Source: Ignavibacteriae bacterium HGW-Ignavibacteriae-2
GTDB taxonomy: Bacteria > Bacteroidota > Ignavibacteria > Ignavibacteriales > Melioribacteraceae
Assembly: GCA_002839805.1 (NCBI GenBank)
Contig: PGYT01000025.1
Location: 1-37,608 of the forward strand
Reading direction: 5' to 3'
Length of the DNA stretch: 37,608 nt
In this document: one piece after another, positions 24,582 to 32,817 of the stretch
Numbering within the stretch: position 1 is the stretch's first letter
Layout of the letters: every line of letters begins with the position of its first letter
Program-made: the position numbers and the translations under genes
The notes under the pieces: generated by a model
Databases searched by the model: none
What the model saw: only the letters and a program-made list of their open reading frames with translations
What the model was told of the DNA's origin: nothing

Positions 24582-24601
24582 GCCGTATCCAAAGATACGG
24601 C
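24582..24601 (+). other. Perfect 8-bp hairpin after the GH30 gene
   Basis: GCCGTATC (24582-24589) and GATACGGC (24594-24601) enclose the loop CAAA; with one bulged T the stem extends by two more pairs. It lies 41 bases after the GH30 stop. No T run follows, so termination is uncertain, but it is the only strong structure between GH30 and the transporter gene. Confidence 0.45.
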
Positions 24602-24697
24602 TGCAACTAAATTAACGTAAAAATAATTTACCCTTCTTTCTTTGATCATTTCTATTATTTATAATTGAATCCGATAAATATTTTATTGGTGAAATCA

Positions 24698-25993
24698 ATG
24701 GAATCCCATTCTTCAATCTCGATTTTCAGCATTATCCCATTTGCTTTATTATTAACTTCAATAGCTGTGTTTCCACTTTTTTTTAACCACTTTTGGGAGC
24801 AGAACAAAAACAAACTTATAATTGCGTTAACACTTAGTGTGCCTACAGTCATTTATCTTTTTACGAACAATCTTGGAGATAAACTTTTCGAATCTATTGC
24901 ATTCGATTATCTTCCATTTATTGTACTATTGGGTTCTTTATTTACAATTACCGGAGGGATTTATCTTTCAGGGGATATTGAGGCCAAACCGACTGTAAAT
25001 TCTTTGTTTTTATTGACTGGCGCCGGACTGGCTTCTTTTATTGGAACTACTGGAGCGGCAATGCTGCTGATAAGGCCTCTTCTGCAGACCAATAAGGAGA
25101 GAAAACATAAAGTCCATACAATATTATTTTTTATAGCTCTTGTTGCTAATTGCGGCGGACTTTTAACTCCGCTGGGCGATCCACCGTTATTCATGATGTA
25201 TTTGCGAGGAGCTTCTTTTATTTGGTTTTTTAATCTACTTCCATTTTGGCTTCTTACAAATGGAATGCTTTTATTGGTGTATTTTTTCGTTGAAACTTAT
25301 CTTCATAAAAAAGAATCACCTCAAGCGCTTCTTCTAGACAAAGAGAATATTCGTCCGATTAAAGTGGAAGGAAAATTAAATTTTGTTTGGTTAATCGGAA
25401 TTGTTTTGTCCGTAGCATTTTTAAATGAGCAATATCTGCCGTTTATTAAATTGAATGAATACTATAAATTTATTCGTGAAGGAACAATTATTGCTATGGC
25501 TATATTGTCTCTGCTGTTAACTCCAAATCTTACGAGAGCGTCAAACAATTTTACCTGGGAACCGATAAAAGAAGTGGCCTACTTATTTCTTGGCATATTT
25601 ATAACAATGGTACCCTGCTTATTATATCTGGAATATAACGCAAAAACATTAGGCGTTACAAGCACAAGTCAATTTTATTATTTCACCGGATTGCTCAGTA
25701 GTTTTCTGGATAATACCCCCACAGCAGTAACCTTTCATTCTTTAGCATTAGGATTAGGTGAAGTTTCAGGCAATATGGTTGCGGGAATTCCACAATCATT
25801 GCTCGAAGCAATATGCGTTGCCGCTGTATTTTTTGGTAGTATGACATATATTGGTAACGGTCCAAATTTTATGGTAAAAGCAGTAGCTGAAGAGAATAAT
25901 GTTAAAATGCCAAGCTTCTTCGGTTATATGTTTAAATTTTCATTAATTGTGCTGCTGCCAATTTTTATAATTGTTGAATTATTGTTACTGTAA
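24698..25993 (+). CDS. NhaD/UIT-type sodium:proton antiporter-like transporter
   Basis: Polytopic membrane protein of 431 residues with about eleven hydrophobic segments. Two motifs place it in the ion transporter superfamily that includes NhaD, ArsB and the UIT families: TPLGDPPLFMMYL in the first half and DNTPTAVTFHSLALG in the second. The pattern suits a sodium:proton antiporter of the UIT3 kind; exact ion specificity cannot be read from sequence. The frame extends to a TTG at 24665 and a GTG at 24689; the ATG at 24698 is the most conservative choice and none has a convincing ribosome site. A clear terminator follows 25 bases after the stop. Confidence 0.83.
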   Translation: MESHSSISIFSIIPFALLLTSIAVFPLFFNHFWEQNKNKLIIALTLSVPTVIYLFTNNLGDKLFESIAFDYLPFIVLLGSLFTITGGIYLSGDIEAKPTVNSLFLLTGAGLASFIGTTGAAMLLIRPLLQTNKERKHKVHTILFFIALVANCGGLLTPLGDPPLFMMYLRGASFIWFFNLLPFWLLTNGMLLLVYFFVETYLHKKESPQALLLDKENIRPIKVEGKLNFVWLIGIVLSVAFLNEQYLPFIKLNEYYKFIREGTIIAMAILSLLLTPNLTRASNNFTWEPIKEVAYLFLGIFITMVPCLLYLEYNAKTLGVTSTSQFYYFTGLLSSFLDNTPTAVTFHSLALGLGEVSGNMVAGIPQSLLEAICVAAVFFGSMTYIGNGPNFMVKAVAEENNVKMPSFFGYMFKFSLIVLLPIFIIVELLLL

Positions 25994-26533
25994 AAGTGAG
26001 TATTAACACCTATTAATTAGAATATGGTATTACTTATAATAAGTAATAATTCTATTTTTTTAGAGTAATTTATAAATTGAAAATTTGATTGAAATTAATT
26101 GGAGACCAAAAAAAAGAAGTAACTTGATCATACTTTTATATCTGCTGATTAATTGTAAAAAGATATCTATTTAATTGGTGTTAATCGATCATTTCGATTC
26201 GATTACAAATTGCTGGAATTATTGTCCGAAATTAACAACATTTTTTTGTCAGCTAATTTCAAAACTGTTCTTAATTTTGATAGCCGTCTTTCAATTATGT
26301 TTCATTAATTTAGTTAGGATTGAATTAGTGTGCCCCAAAAAGGGGTCTCAGTTTATTGGAAGTATTTTTATTATAACATTCTTAGATACAACTTATTCGG
26401 TCAATCAATCCAAATGTTTATGATGTTTTATGCCTTTTTATTTGTATTTACTGTATTTACAAGTGTACCCTTTTTATATAAGTAATTTAGTCTTACTAGC
26501 GTAAATAATTATTTTATCTCTCATGAAGAATGT
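25994..26533. other. 540-base gene-free region
   Basis: Between the transporter gene and the convergent histidine kinase gene. The left end holds a terminator (listed separately). At 26333-26345 there is a small hairpin CCCC-AAAAA-GGGG. An open frame 26175-26423 starting with TTG has no ribosome site and a Cys/Phe/Ile-rich, unconvincing translation, so I do not call it a gene. The rest is very AT-rich. Confidence 0.6.
26019..26061 (+). terminator. Rho-independent terminator of the antiporter gene
   Basis: TATTACTTA (26028-26036) and TAAGTAATA (26040-26048) form a perfect 9-bp stem with a TAA loop. AGAAT (26019-26023) and ATTCT (26049-26053) extend it past a four-base bulge. A run of seven T (26055-26061) follows. 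Confidence 0.75.
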
Positions 26534-27952
26534 TTATTGAAATTGAATTGCGGGAATTGTGATGATGAAAATCGTACCATTGGGCAGATTATTTTTTATC
26601 TCAATGTGCCCCATCATTTGTTTTATAATTACCGAAACAAGACTTAATCCGAGACCATACCCCTTTACTGATTCTGTGTTTTTTCCACGATAAAATTTAT
26701 CAAATATTTTATGCCGTTCTTCTTCGGGTATCCCATAGCCAGAATCAGAAACTGAAATAATAATATTCTCATTATCAGAATTTATATTTACAAACACTTT
26801 TGTATGATTAGGATCAGAATATTTAATAGCGTTATCGATAAGATTTGAAAGTGCAATAGCAAAATATTGTGCATTCCCTTTCACGCTTAAATTTTCTGAA
26901 GTACTAAAGAAAACGTTTTTATCGCTATACTTTGTAGCAATCTGATCTTTAATTAATTTATTTAAATTAAATACGGTTGGATAGTATTGTGTCGTATCAG
27001 ATTCCCGAGCTAATATTAAAAGAGTTTGAACAATGTTTATCATATCGTTTGTCTTGTCATGCAAAATATTAAGCGTTTCTTTGTACTCATTAATATTTCT
27101 TTCTTTTTTCAAAATAAAATCTAATTCTGATTTAATAGTTGTTAGTGGAGTCATTAATTGATGGGAAGCGTTGTTCGAGAATTCGGAAATTTGAGTGATC
27201 TGATTTTCGAGACGGTCAAAGAGATTATTTAAAGTATCTTTTAATCTAGTATAAACATCTTTTTTATTAGCTTTGAATTCTATACGTTTTGAAATATGTT
27301 TTGCGGAAATCTGATCTGCCAAGTCAATTATTTTATTGAGTCTAGAGTAAACTCTGCTCGAAACATATAAGGAAATAATAATAATTAGAATTAAAATAAT
27401 GGGAAGTGTGATTAAATTAAAAATCTCAAACTCTTGAATAAAATTTGTTACATCTGATCTATTTGTCGCCAATTGAATTAATACTCTCTCACCATTATCC
27501 AAATATTTATAAACAACCCTAAGTTCCTGTCCATTAAAATCTATATTGTCTTTGGTGATTCCGGATTTAAGAGGCGGGAATTTTAGTGGAATTGAACCAA
27601 ATCGTAAAACATTTGAACTAATAAATAATATTTTGCCTGAAGTGTCATAAATTTGTAAGAAATACGAGTTCTCCGAAACTAATAAAAACTCTTCTTCTTC
27701 AAATTCCCTGTTACTGTAAAAAAATAGGCTATCATCTTTAAAATCAATAAATTTATCCACATGCTCTAATTCATGAATTATTTTTTTATCCGATTCAATA
27801 TCAACTATATCGACCAATTTAATAAACGCGAATAAATTGAATAAAATATAAAACCCAAAAATTACCCCTGAAATTAATAAGGTAGTTCTGGTGATTGAGG
27901 AAAATAATATATCTTTAGTGCTATTCTTCAAGTAAAATATATCCTTCACCAT
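26534..27952 (-). CDS. Membrane sensor histidine kinase
   Basis: A 472-residue class I kinase. Membrane segment 1 at about 23-45, periplasmic sensor of about 130 residues, membrane segment 2 at about 178-198, HAMP linker (about 198-250), HisKA with His264 (ASHQLMTPL), then the ATPase domain with NLIDNAIKYSD, SDSGYGIPEEE and GYGLGLSLV. The H-box reads HQLMTP instead of HELRTP, a variant seen in some OmpR-linked kinases. The start at 27952 overlaps the regulator gene by 32 bases; an in-frame TTG at 27931, nine bases after AAGGAT, would shorten it by seven residues. It forms a two-component pair with the preceding regulator and sits next to the divergent octaheme cytochrome gene. Confidence 0.9.
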   Translation of the reverse strand: MVKDIFYLKNSTKDILFSSITRTTLLISGVIFGFYILFNLFAFIKLVDIVDIESDKKIIHELEHVDKFIDFKDDSLFFYSNREFEEEEFLLVSENSYFLQIYDTSGKILFISSNVLRFGSIPLKFPPLKSGITKDNIDFNGQELRVVYKYLDNGERVLIQLATNRSDVTNFIQEFEIFNLITLPIILILIIIISLYVSSRVYSRLNKIIDLADQISAKHISKRIEFKANKKDVYTRLKDTLNNLFDRLENQITQISEFSNNASHQLMTPLTTIKSELDFILKKERNINEYKETLNILHDKTNDMINIVQTLLILARESDTTQYYPTVFNLNKLIKDQIATKYSDKNVFFSTSENLSVKGNAQYFAIALSNLIDNAIKYSDPNHTKVFVNINSDNENIIISVSDSGYGIPEEERHKIFDKFYRGKNTESVKGYGLGLSLVSVIIKQMMGHIEIKNNLPNGTIFIITIPAIQFQ

Positions 27953-28589
27953 AAATGTTTTTAATTAATTTTTTATCGCAGTTTAATTCAATTTTTTTTC
28001 GAAGATTTTTTATTGTTGATTCAACAATGTTCGTCTCAGGTGTAAAATTGTAATTCCAAACATTTTGACAAATATTTTCTCGGTTTAATATCATGCCTTT
28101 ATTTTCAATAAAATACTTTAAAAGATCAAACTCTTTTTCTGTTAATTTTACTTCGGTATTTTCAACGAATAGCTTGTGTTCAACAAGATTAAGTCTCATT
28201 TTTCCGAAAATTATTTCAATATTAATGGGAGATTTCCTTCTAATAACGGCATTAATTCTTGCAAGCACTTCATCGAACGAAAACGGTTTTGTAATGTAAT
28301 CATCGGCGCCAATATTTAGAGCTTCAACTTTGCTTTTAACATCCGTAACAGCTGTAAGAAGAATTATCGGTATATTAAATCCCTTTTTCCTTAAAATTTT
28401 GCAGACTTCCAATCCGCTTTTTTGCGGCATACGCCAATCCAAAAGAAGAGCGTCAAATTTTTCTTTTTCAAAAATTGTGAGCGTTGCATTGCCGTCCGAA
28501 GTTATTTCAGATTCTATATTTTCATCGGCGAAATTTTTTCTTAAAGAATTTGCAATAGCAGCATCATCTTCTGCAATTAGAATTTTCAT
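27921..28589 (-). CDS. OmpR-family response regulator
   Basis: A 222-residue DNA-binding regulator. The receiver domain (1-115) has the acidic pair EDD (7-9), phospho-acceptor Asp51 (ALLLDWRMP) and the Lys of ITKPF. The C-terminal winged helix (about 125-220) has VKLTEKEFDLLKYF, the recognition-helix region TNIVESTIKNLRKKI and the end GEGYILLEE. AGGT lies just before the ATG. It overlaps the kinase gene downstream. Being divergent from the multiheme cytochrome gene with 157 bases between, it may control that gene; this is inference from position. Confidence 0.92.
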   Translation of the reverse strand: MKILIAEDDAAIANSLRKNFADENIESEITSDGNATLTIFEKEKFDALLLDWRMPQKSGLEVCKILRKKGFNIPIILLTAVTDVKSKVEALNIGADDYITKPFSFDEVLARINAVIRRKSPINIEIIFGKMRLNLVEHKLFVENTEVKLTEKEFDLLKYFIENKGMILNRENICQNVWNYNFTPETNIVESTIKNLRKKIELNCDKKLIKNIYGEGYILLEE

Positions 28590-28746
28590 TTAAAACCTAT
28601 CTATATGTCAGAAAATTATTCGTTTAAATAATCCTTGGAACTATAGTAATAATGAAAAAAAAATCATAATTGTTTTAGTGACAATTAGACAAACACATCT
28701 TAATTTTTAAATAGAATAAAAAACTCTTATTAATCTGGAGATATAG

Positions 28747-30210
28747 ATGAAAACAAATCTACTAATTTTAATTATAACTTCTTTTTTTATGCTGATTACT
28801 AAAGTTAACGCGCAAGATTATGCAGGCAGCAACGCATGCAAAACTTGTCATTCAGCAAAACACAGCGATTGGCTCACATCAGGTCATCCATATAAAATAC
28901 AAAAACTTGAAAATGGACAAGCTCCTGTATATCCATTATTGTCTTCACATAAAGTTGTTGGACCCGACGTTGATTATATACTTAAACCCGGCGTTCCCCA
29001 GCCTCCAAAAGGATATACCTGGGATCAGGTTGGCTGGGTAGTTGGCGGTTTCCATTCTAATGCAAGATTTCTGGACAAAGAAGGATATCGAATAATAGGG
29101 GACAGCGCTCAATACAACCTTATTTCCAATAAATGGGTTGCTTACGAAGGAACAACACCAGGAAAAGCCTCATATTCTTATTCATGCTACAAATGCCACA
29201 CAACCGGAGCAAGTCCTGTAAAGAATGCAGAATTCCAAGCATATCCGGGTATTGAAGGCAGTTGGGTTGAACAAGGAATAGGCTGCGAAGGATGCCACGG
29301 TCCAGCAAAAGCTCATACAACAAATATTACCATTAAACCAACCAAAAATGGTTATGAATCGTGTAACAATTGTCATGCTCGCGACCGCGGGGAATCATTT
29401 GCCTGGAACGAAAGAGTTGAATGGAGAGCTCAAACAGTTGGCGGAATTTCTACTGGTTTTATTCGTCACCGTGAGCAAGGCGATATGATGGGAGCTTCAA
29501 AGCACGCGGCAGTTGGTTTCACATGTGCTACTTGCCACGAACCGCACAAGAGCGTTTATTATGAAAATGGAGGTTTAAAATCGACTGTTAGCTGCGAATC
29601 TTGTCATCAAAATAAAGAAATTCCCGGACATGGTTTGGCACAAGCTCAATGTGTTGACTGCCATATGCCTTTTGCAGCTAAAAATGGCGATGTAAAAACT
29701 TTTATTGTCTCGGAACAAAGTGCTCACTTCTGGAATATTATTACAGATCCCGTGACTATGTTCGGTAACTTGGATACAATTTCGGGTTTCAAATTTATTA
29801 AAAAAGATGGCAGTGGAATGTCTGGCTTAACATTAGATTATACTTGTGTGCAGTGTCATACAGACAAAGATGTTAACTGGGCCTCCCAATACGCGAAAAA
29901 TATACATGCGGGTATAACATCTGTAGCACAAAATAGCGAAATTCCAAGCGCCTATACATTAGGCCAAAACTATCCTAATCCGTTTAACCCAAGTACAACA
30001 ATCAATTTTAGCGTGCCAAAATCAGGCCGTGTAACTTTGAACATTTACTCTATAACAGGTGAATTGGTAGAAACACTTGTTGATAATGAAATGAACGCGG
30101 GCAGACACAGCGTAGAATTTAATGCTGGCAATATATCAAGTGGTATTTACATATATTCGATTAGTGCCTCTAATTTTAAATTCAGCAGAAAAATGATGCT
30201 TGTTAAATAA
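28747..30210 (+). CDS. T9SS-exported octaheme c-type cytochrome
   Basis: A 487-residue secreted cytochrome with signal peptide (1-22, ending VNA). It has eight CXXCH heme sites beginning at Cys 31, 147, 180, 206, 260, 283, 302 and 367. A long stretch without heme motifs (36-146) separates the first site from the rest. From about residue 401 there is a T9SS sorting domain (YTLGQNYPNPFNPSTTINF up to the C-terminal KLM-type end), so the protein should cross the outer membrane and be surface-bound or released. Layout resembles cytochrome c554 / doubled-CXXCH families, not a canonical nitrite or hydroxylamine enzyme. GGAG precedes the ATG by seven bases. Roles could be extracellular electron transfer or a surface reductase. 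Confidence 0.92.
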   Translation: MKTNLLILIITSFFMLITKVNAQDYAGSNACKTCHSAKHSDWLTSGHPYKIQKLENGQAPVYPLLSSHKVVGPDVDYILKPGVPQPPKGYTWDQVGWVVGGFHSNARFLDKEGYRIIGDSAQYNLISNKWVAYEGTTPGKASYSYSCYKCHTTGASPVKNAEFQAYPGIEGSWVEQGIGCEGCHGPAKAHTTNITIKPTKNGYESCNNCHARDRGESFAWNERVEWRAQTVGGISTGFIRHREQGDMMGASKHAAVGFTCATCHEPHKSVYYENGGLKSTVSCESCHQNKEIPGHGLAQAQCVDCHMPFAAKNGDVKTFIVSEQSAHFWNIITDPVTMFGNLDTISGFKFIKKDGSGMSGLTLDYTCVQCHTDKDVNWASQYAKNIHAGITSVAQNSEIPSAYTLGQNYPNPFNPSTTINFSVPKSGRVTLNIYSITGELVETLVDNEMNAGRHSVEFNAGNISSGIYIYSISASNFKFSRKMMLVK

Positions 30211-30227
30211 ATAATAAGATTTTAAGC

Positions 30228-30258
30228 AAAAAGCCGTCCATATGGACGGCTTTTTTTT
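30228..30258 (+). terminator. Strong rho-independent terminator of the cytochrome gene
   Basis: A perfect inverted repeat runs from 30228 to 30255, centred in CCATATGG, with a GC-rich stem (GCCGTCC / GGACGGC) and eight T on the plus side. It begins 18 bases after the stop codon. The A run on the left side means it can also work for the convergent hydrolase gene. Confidence 0.93.
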
Positions 30259-30305
30259 CTACATTAAAAATGATGAGTACTATAACTTTTCGGAATATGA
30301 ATAAT

Positions 30306-31280
30306 TCAACTATTTTTATTTTCATTCACAAACTGAAGAGCTCTTTCTTCGGACCAATACAAATCATTTTCATTGAACCGTACAAATCCAACATGTCCTC
30401 CAGACTTTGGAACTTCTAGTGTTACATACTCGCTTTTTTCGGCTTCTTCAAACGGGAAACATTCTTTGGATAAAAACGGATCGTTAGCAGCGTTAACAAT
30501 TAATGTCGGGATTTTTATATCCTTTAAAACCGGTTTACAACTGCAACGATTCCAATAATCTTCTGCGTTGTTAAATCCATGCAGCGGAGCTGTATATCGA
30601 TCGTCAAATTCTTTAAATGATTTAATTTCTTCGTAACCGTCATCATTAATTTGAAAGGGGAATAACTTCTTTTTATCAATAATTTTTTTATGAAGCATTA
30701 TAAGAAAACGTTTCATATATATTTTGTTAGAAAATTTTGCCAATTTTATCGAACTTGTTGTCAAATCGCAGGGGGCAGAAAAAACTACTGATTTTTTAAT
30801 TTCTTTAGCTAGCTTTGCAGATTGCTGTCCCAGATATAGGAGTGTAAGGTTAGCTCCCATGCTAAATCCAATCAGAATAACTTCGTCATAAACATTTTCG
30901 CTAATTGCATGTTTAATCACAATATCCAAATCGTCGGTCGCCCCGTTATGATAAAACCGAAGAGTCTGGTTTGGTTCCCCGCTGCATGATCTGAAATTCC
31001 ACGCAAGAGCATCCAAACCATTGTTGTTCATCGCTTTTACCATGCCCTTTACATAAGCGCGATTTGAAGACCCCTCGAGTCCGTGAGATATAACAACTAA
31101 TTTATTGCTCCCCACTTTGGACCAATCCAAATCCAAAAAATCATTATCCGGTGTTTTTATTCTGTCTCTTTTGTAATCATTAAACTCTATTTTCCGGAAC
31201 ATTGAAGGGAAAATGGATTGAATGTGACCATTATTCAAAAACACAGGTGATTTATAGGTTGAATTCTTAATTATCGGCAT
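30306..31280 (-). CDS. YheT-like alpha/beta-hydrolase
   Basis: A 324-residue soluble hydrolase. The family's N-terminal signature FLNNGHIQSIFPSMF is followed by VVISHGLEGSSNRAY (oxyanion region), the nucleophile elbow GFSMGANL (Gly-x-Ser-x-Gly), the acid region NAANDPF and the catalytic His in KSGGHVGFV. These match the YheT/EMB8 group of putative esterases, whose natural substrate is not known. No signal peptide. It converges on the octaheme cytochrome gene across a shared terminator and stands alone on its strand, with about 135 bases to the next gene. Confidence 0.9.
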   Translation of the reverse strand: MPIIKNSTYKSPVFLNNGHIQSIFPSMFRKIEFNDYKRDRIKTPDNDFLDLDWSKVGSNKLVVISHGLEGSSNRAYVKGMVKAMNNNGLDALAWNFRSCSGEPNQTLRFYHNGATDDLDIVIKHAISENVYDEVILIGFSMGANLTLLYLGQQSAKLAKEIKKSVVFSAPCDLTTSSIKLAKFSNKIYMKRFLIMLHKKIIDKKKLFPFQINDDGYEEIKSFKEFDDRYTAPLHGFNNAEDYWNRCSCKPVLKDIKIPTLIVNAANDPFLSKECFPFEEAEKSEYVTLEVPKSGGHVGFVRFNENDLYWSEERALQFVNENKNS

Positions 31281-31415
31281 AATTCTTTTTCAATTTAGTT
31301 TTATTACACAAAAATTATGTGTATTGTTTTCAACTGACCATTTGTTTTGGTTTTATAATAATTTTTAGGAAAGAACGAGTGGGGATAACAACTAACAGAT
31401 TTTTGGTTTAAATAT

Positions 31416-32357
31416 TTATGTAAACTTTATGAACTTTCTCGTTTTTTGCAGCGCTTCGTTCAGCTGATCTGTATTAAAAACAACTATAGCGTTTATCGAA
31501 GACAATATTTTCAAATATCCCCCCACTGCTTTCCCGCTCACAATTATTTGTAATTGGTCGCCGGCAAGGTCACGAATTTTTTTTAATTCCGAAACTATTA
31601 GAGGATCGTCATCGGGATAAACAAGACTCAACAATAGCACTTTTGAGTTCAATTTGTTAACAACAAAAACAATCTCTTCTGCGGGCAGACTTGGACCCAT
31701 GTATGTTATTTTCCATCCGTCGGATGATGCAATTAAACCACCGATTAAAGCGCCTGTTTCATGGTACTGACCTTGAGGAGTTGTGACAACAAGACGAGGA
31801 GCATTGTCTTGAATATTATATCCTTCGGAAATGTTGCTTAAAAATTTTCTAATAATGGCACTGGTGAAATGTTCATGCGCTACACGATATAAACCTTCTC
31901 TCCATAAATCCCCAATTTTCTCCATCATTGGTAATATAATTTGATCGATCAAAATTGGCTGGCTGTAGTTTATCGAGGCATCAGCCAGAATTTTTTCGAG
32001 CTCCTGCGCATTGAACTGCCCAATCGCTTCCAAACAATTTTGTACTACAATATTGTAAATATTTTCGGAGTTCGAATCACTTTTAGGCAAATTAGTTTTT
32101 GAAAAAACTTCAGCTTCAATTAGCATGCTTTTTAAATCTGATAAAGGAAGTGAGGCTATTGATCCGATACGGTAACCATTTTTTGTCAATTTGTTTAATG
32201 TAATCAGTTTATCTATATCAGCTTCGGAATATAATCTCCGGTTCGATTTAGTTCTTTGCGGTTCTACCACATTGTATCTTTTTTCCCAGGTTCTAATAAT
32301 AAGTTCCGTTAATCCGGATAATTTGGCGGCTATATTAATAGTAAAGGTTTTCTGCAA
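31416..32357 (-). CDS. MerR-type regulator with B12-binding domain (CarH-like)
   Basis: A 313-residue transcription regulator. The N-terminal MerR helix-turn-helix (1-70) has TWEKRYNVVEPQRTKSNRRLYSEADI. A helical bundle (about 95-185) carries W152-x9-E162-H163, the signature for holding the upper face of adenosylcobalamin in CarH. The cobalamin fold (188-310) has Q197-x-H199-x-x-G202, where the His should be the lower cobalt ligand; the usual acidic residue before it is Gln. CarH-type proteins repress in the dark and release DNA on light. The residue after W152 is Arg, while Thermus CarH has a His there that binds cobalt after light. The start is TTG, supported by GGGAG seven bases upstream; no ATG fits the domain start. 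Confidence 0.88.
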   Translation of the reverse strand: MQKTFTINIAAKLSGLTELIIRTWEKRYNVVEPQRTKSNRRLYSEADIDKLITLNKLTKNGYRIGSIASLPLSDLKSMLIEAEVFSKTNLPKSDSNSENIYNIVVQNCLEAIGQFNAQELEKILADASINYSQPILIDQIILPMMEKIGDLWREGLYRVAHEHFTSAIIRKFLSNISEGYNIQDNAPRLVVTTPQGQYHETGALIGGLIASSDGWKITYMGPSLPAEEIVFVVNKLNSKVLLLSLVYPDDDPLIVSELKKIRDLAGDQLQIIVSGKAVGGYLKILSSINAIVVFNTDQLNEALQKTRKFIKFT

Positions 32358-32817
32358 AAGATAACTCCCTGATTTTTGTTGAAACTTATCATCCTATCCA
32401 AAGCTAAATAACAGAGTATATGCCGGCTCTAGTTCCATTTGCTTTAAATTACAATACCTGCTCTATTTAATTTAATTAGTATAGTAAAAGAATATTTTAA
32501 AATCTTTTTAAAAATTTGGTTGCAGTTTAATAATAAGAAAATTATTTGGTGAATATTTCACTAGATATGTTTTTTGTCCGATAATTATTGAATTCCGCTT
32601 CCACAATATTCCATTATGGGTATTTGATTTCTATCTTAATTCAAGCGGAATATCTGGCAACATTTATAAATGAACTAAATTCCATTTATAAGAATAAACT
32701 TTTTTGTTATTCGAATTAGAAAGACAAAGGGAGCCACTCTATTAAATTAAGAAAGGGAATTTACCTTAGTTGATGAATCGTGTCGGTGAAAAAAATTTAA
32801 TCAATTATCTATGTTAA
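32358..32817. other. 460-base regulatory region upstream of the B12-MerR gene
   Basis: No gene is seen here. It contains the palindrome CATTTATAAATG (32661-32672) with a half copy at 32683-32691, and a wider inverted repeat ATTCCGCTT / AAGCGGAAT (32592-32600 / 32643-32651). It should hold the promoter of the B12-MerR gene (minus strand) and the 3' end signals of the TIP30-like gene. Confidence 0.6.
32661..32691. repeat. Palindrome plus half-site, possible operator
   Basis: CATTTATAAATG (32661-32672) is a perfect 12-bp palindrome. CATTTATAA repeats directly at 32683-32691, so TTATAAATG and CATTTATAA also form an inverted repeat with a 10-base spacer. Spacing of about two helical turns between repeats suits a dimeric or tetrameric regulator; the sequence is AT-rich, so chance is possible. 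Confidence 0.35.

Noticed and set aside
26333-26345. CCCC-AAAAA-GGGG hairpin as an insertion-sequence end
   Set aside because: No matching inverted end, no target duplication and no transposase gene nearby.
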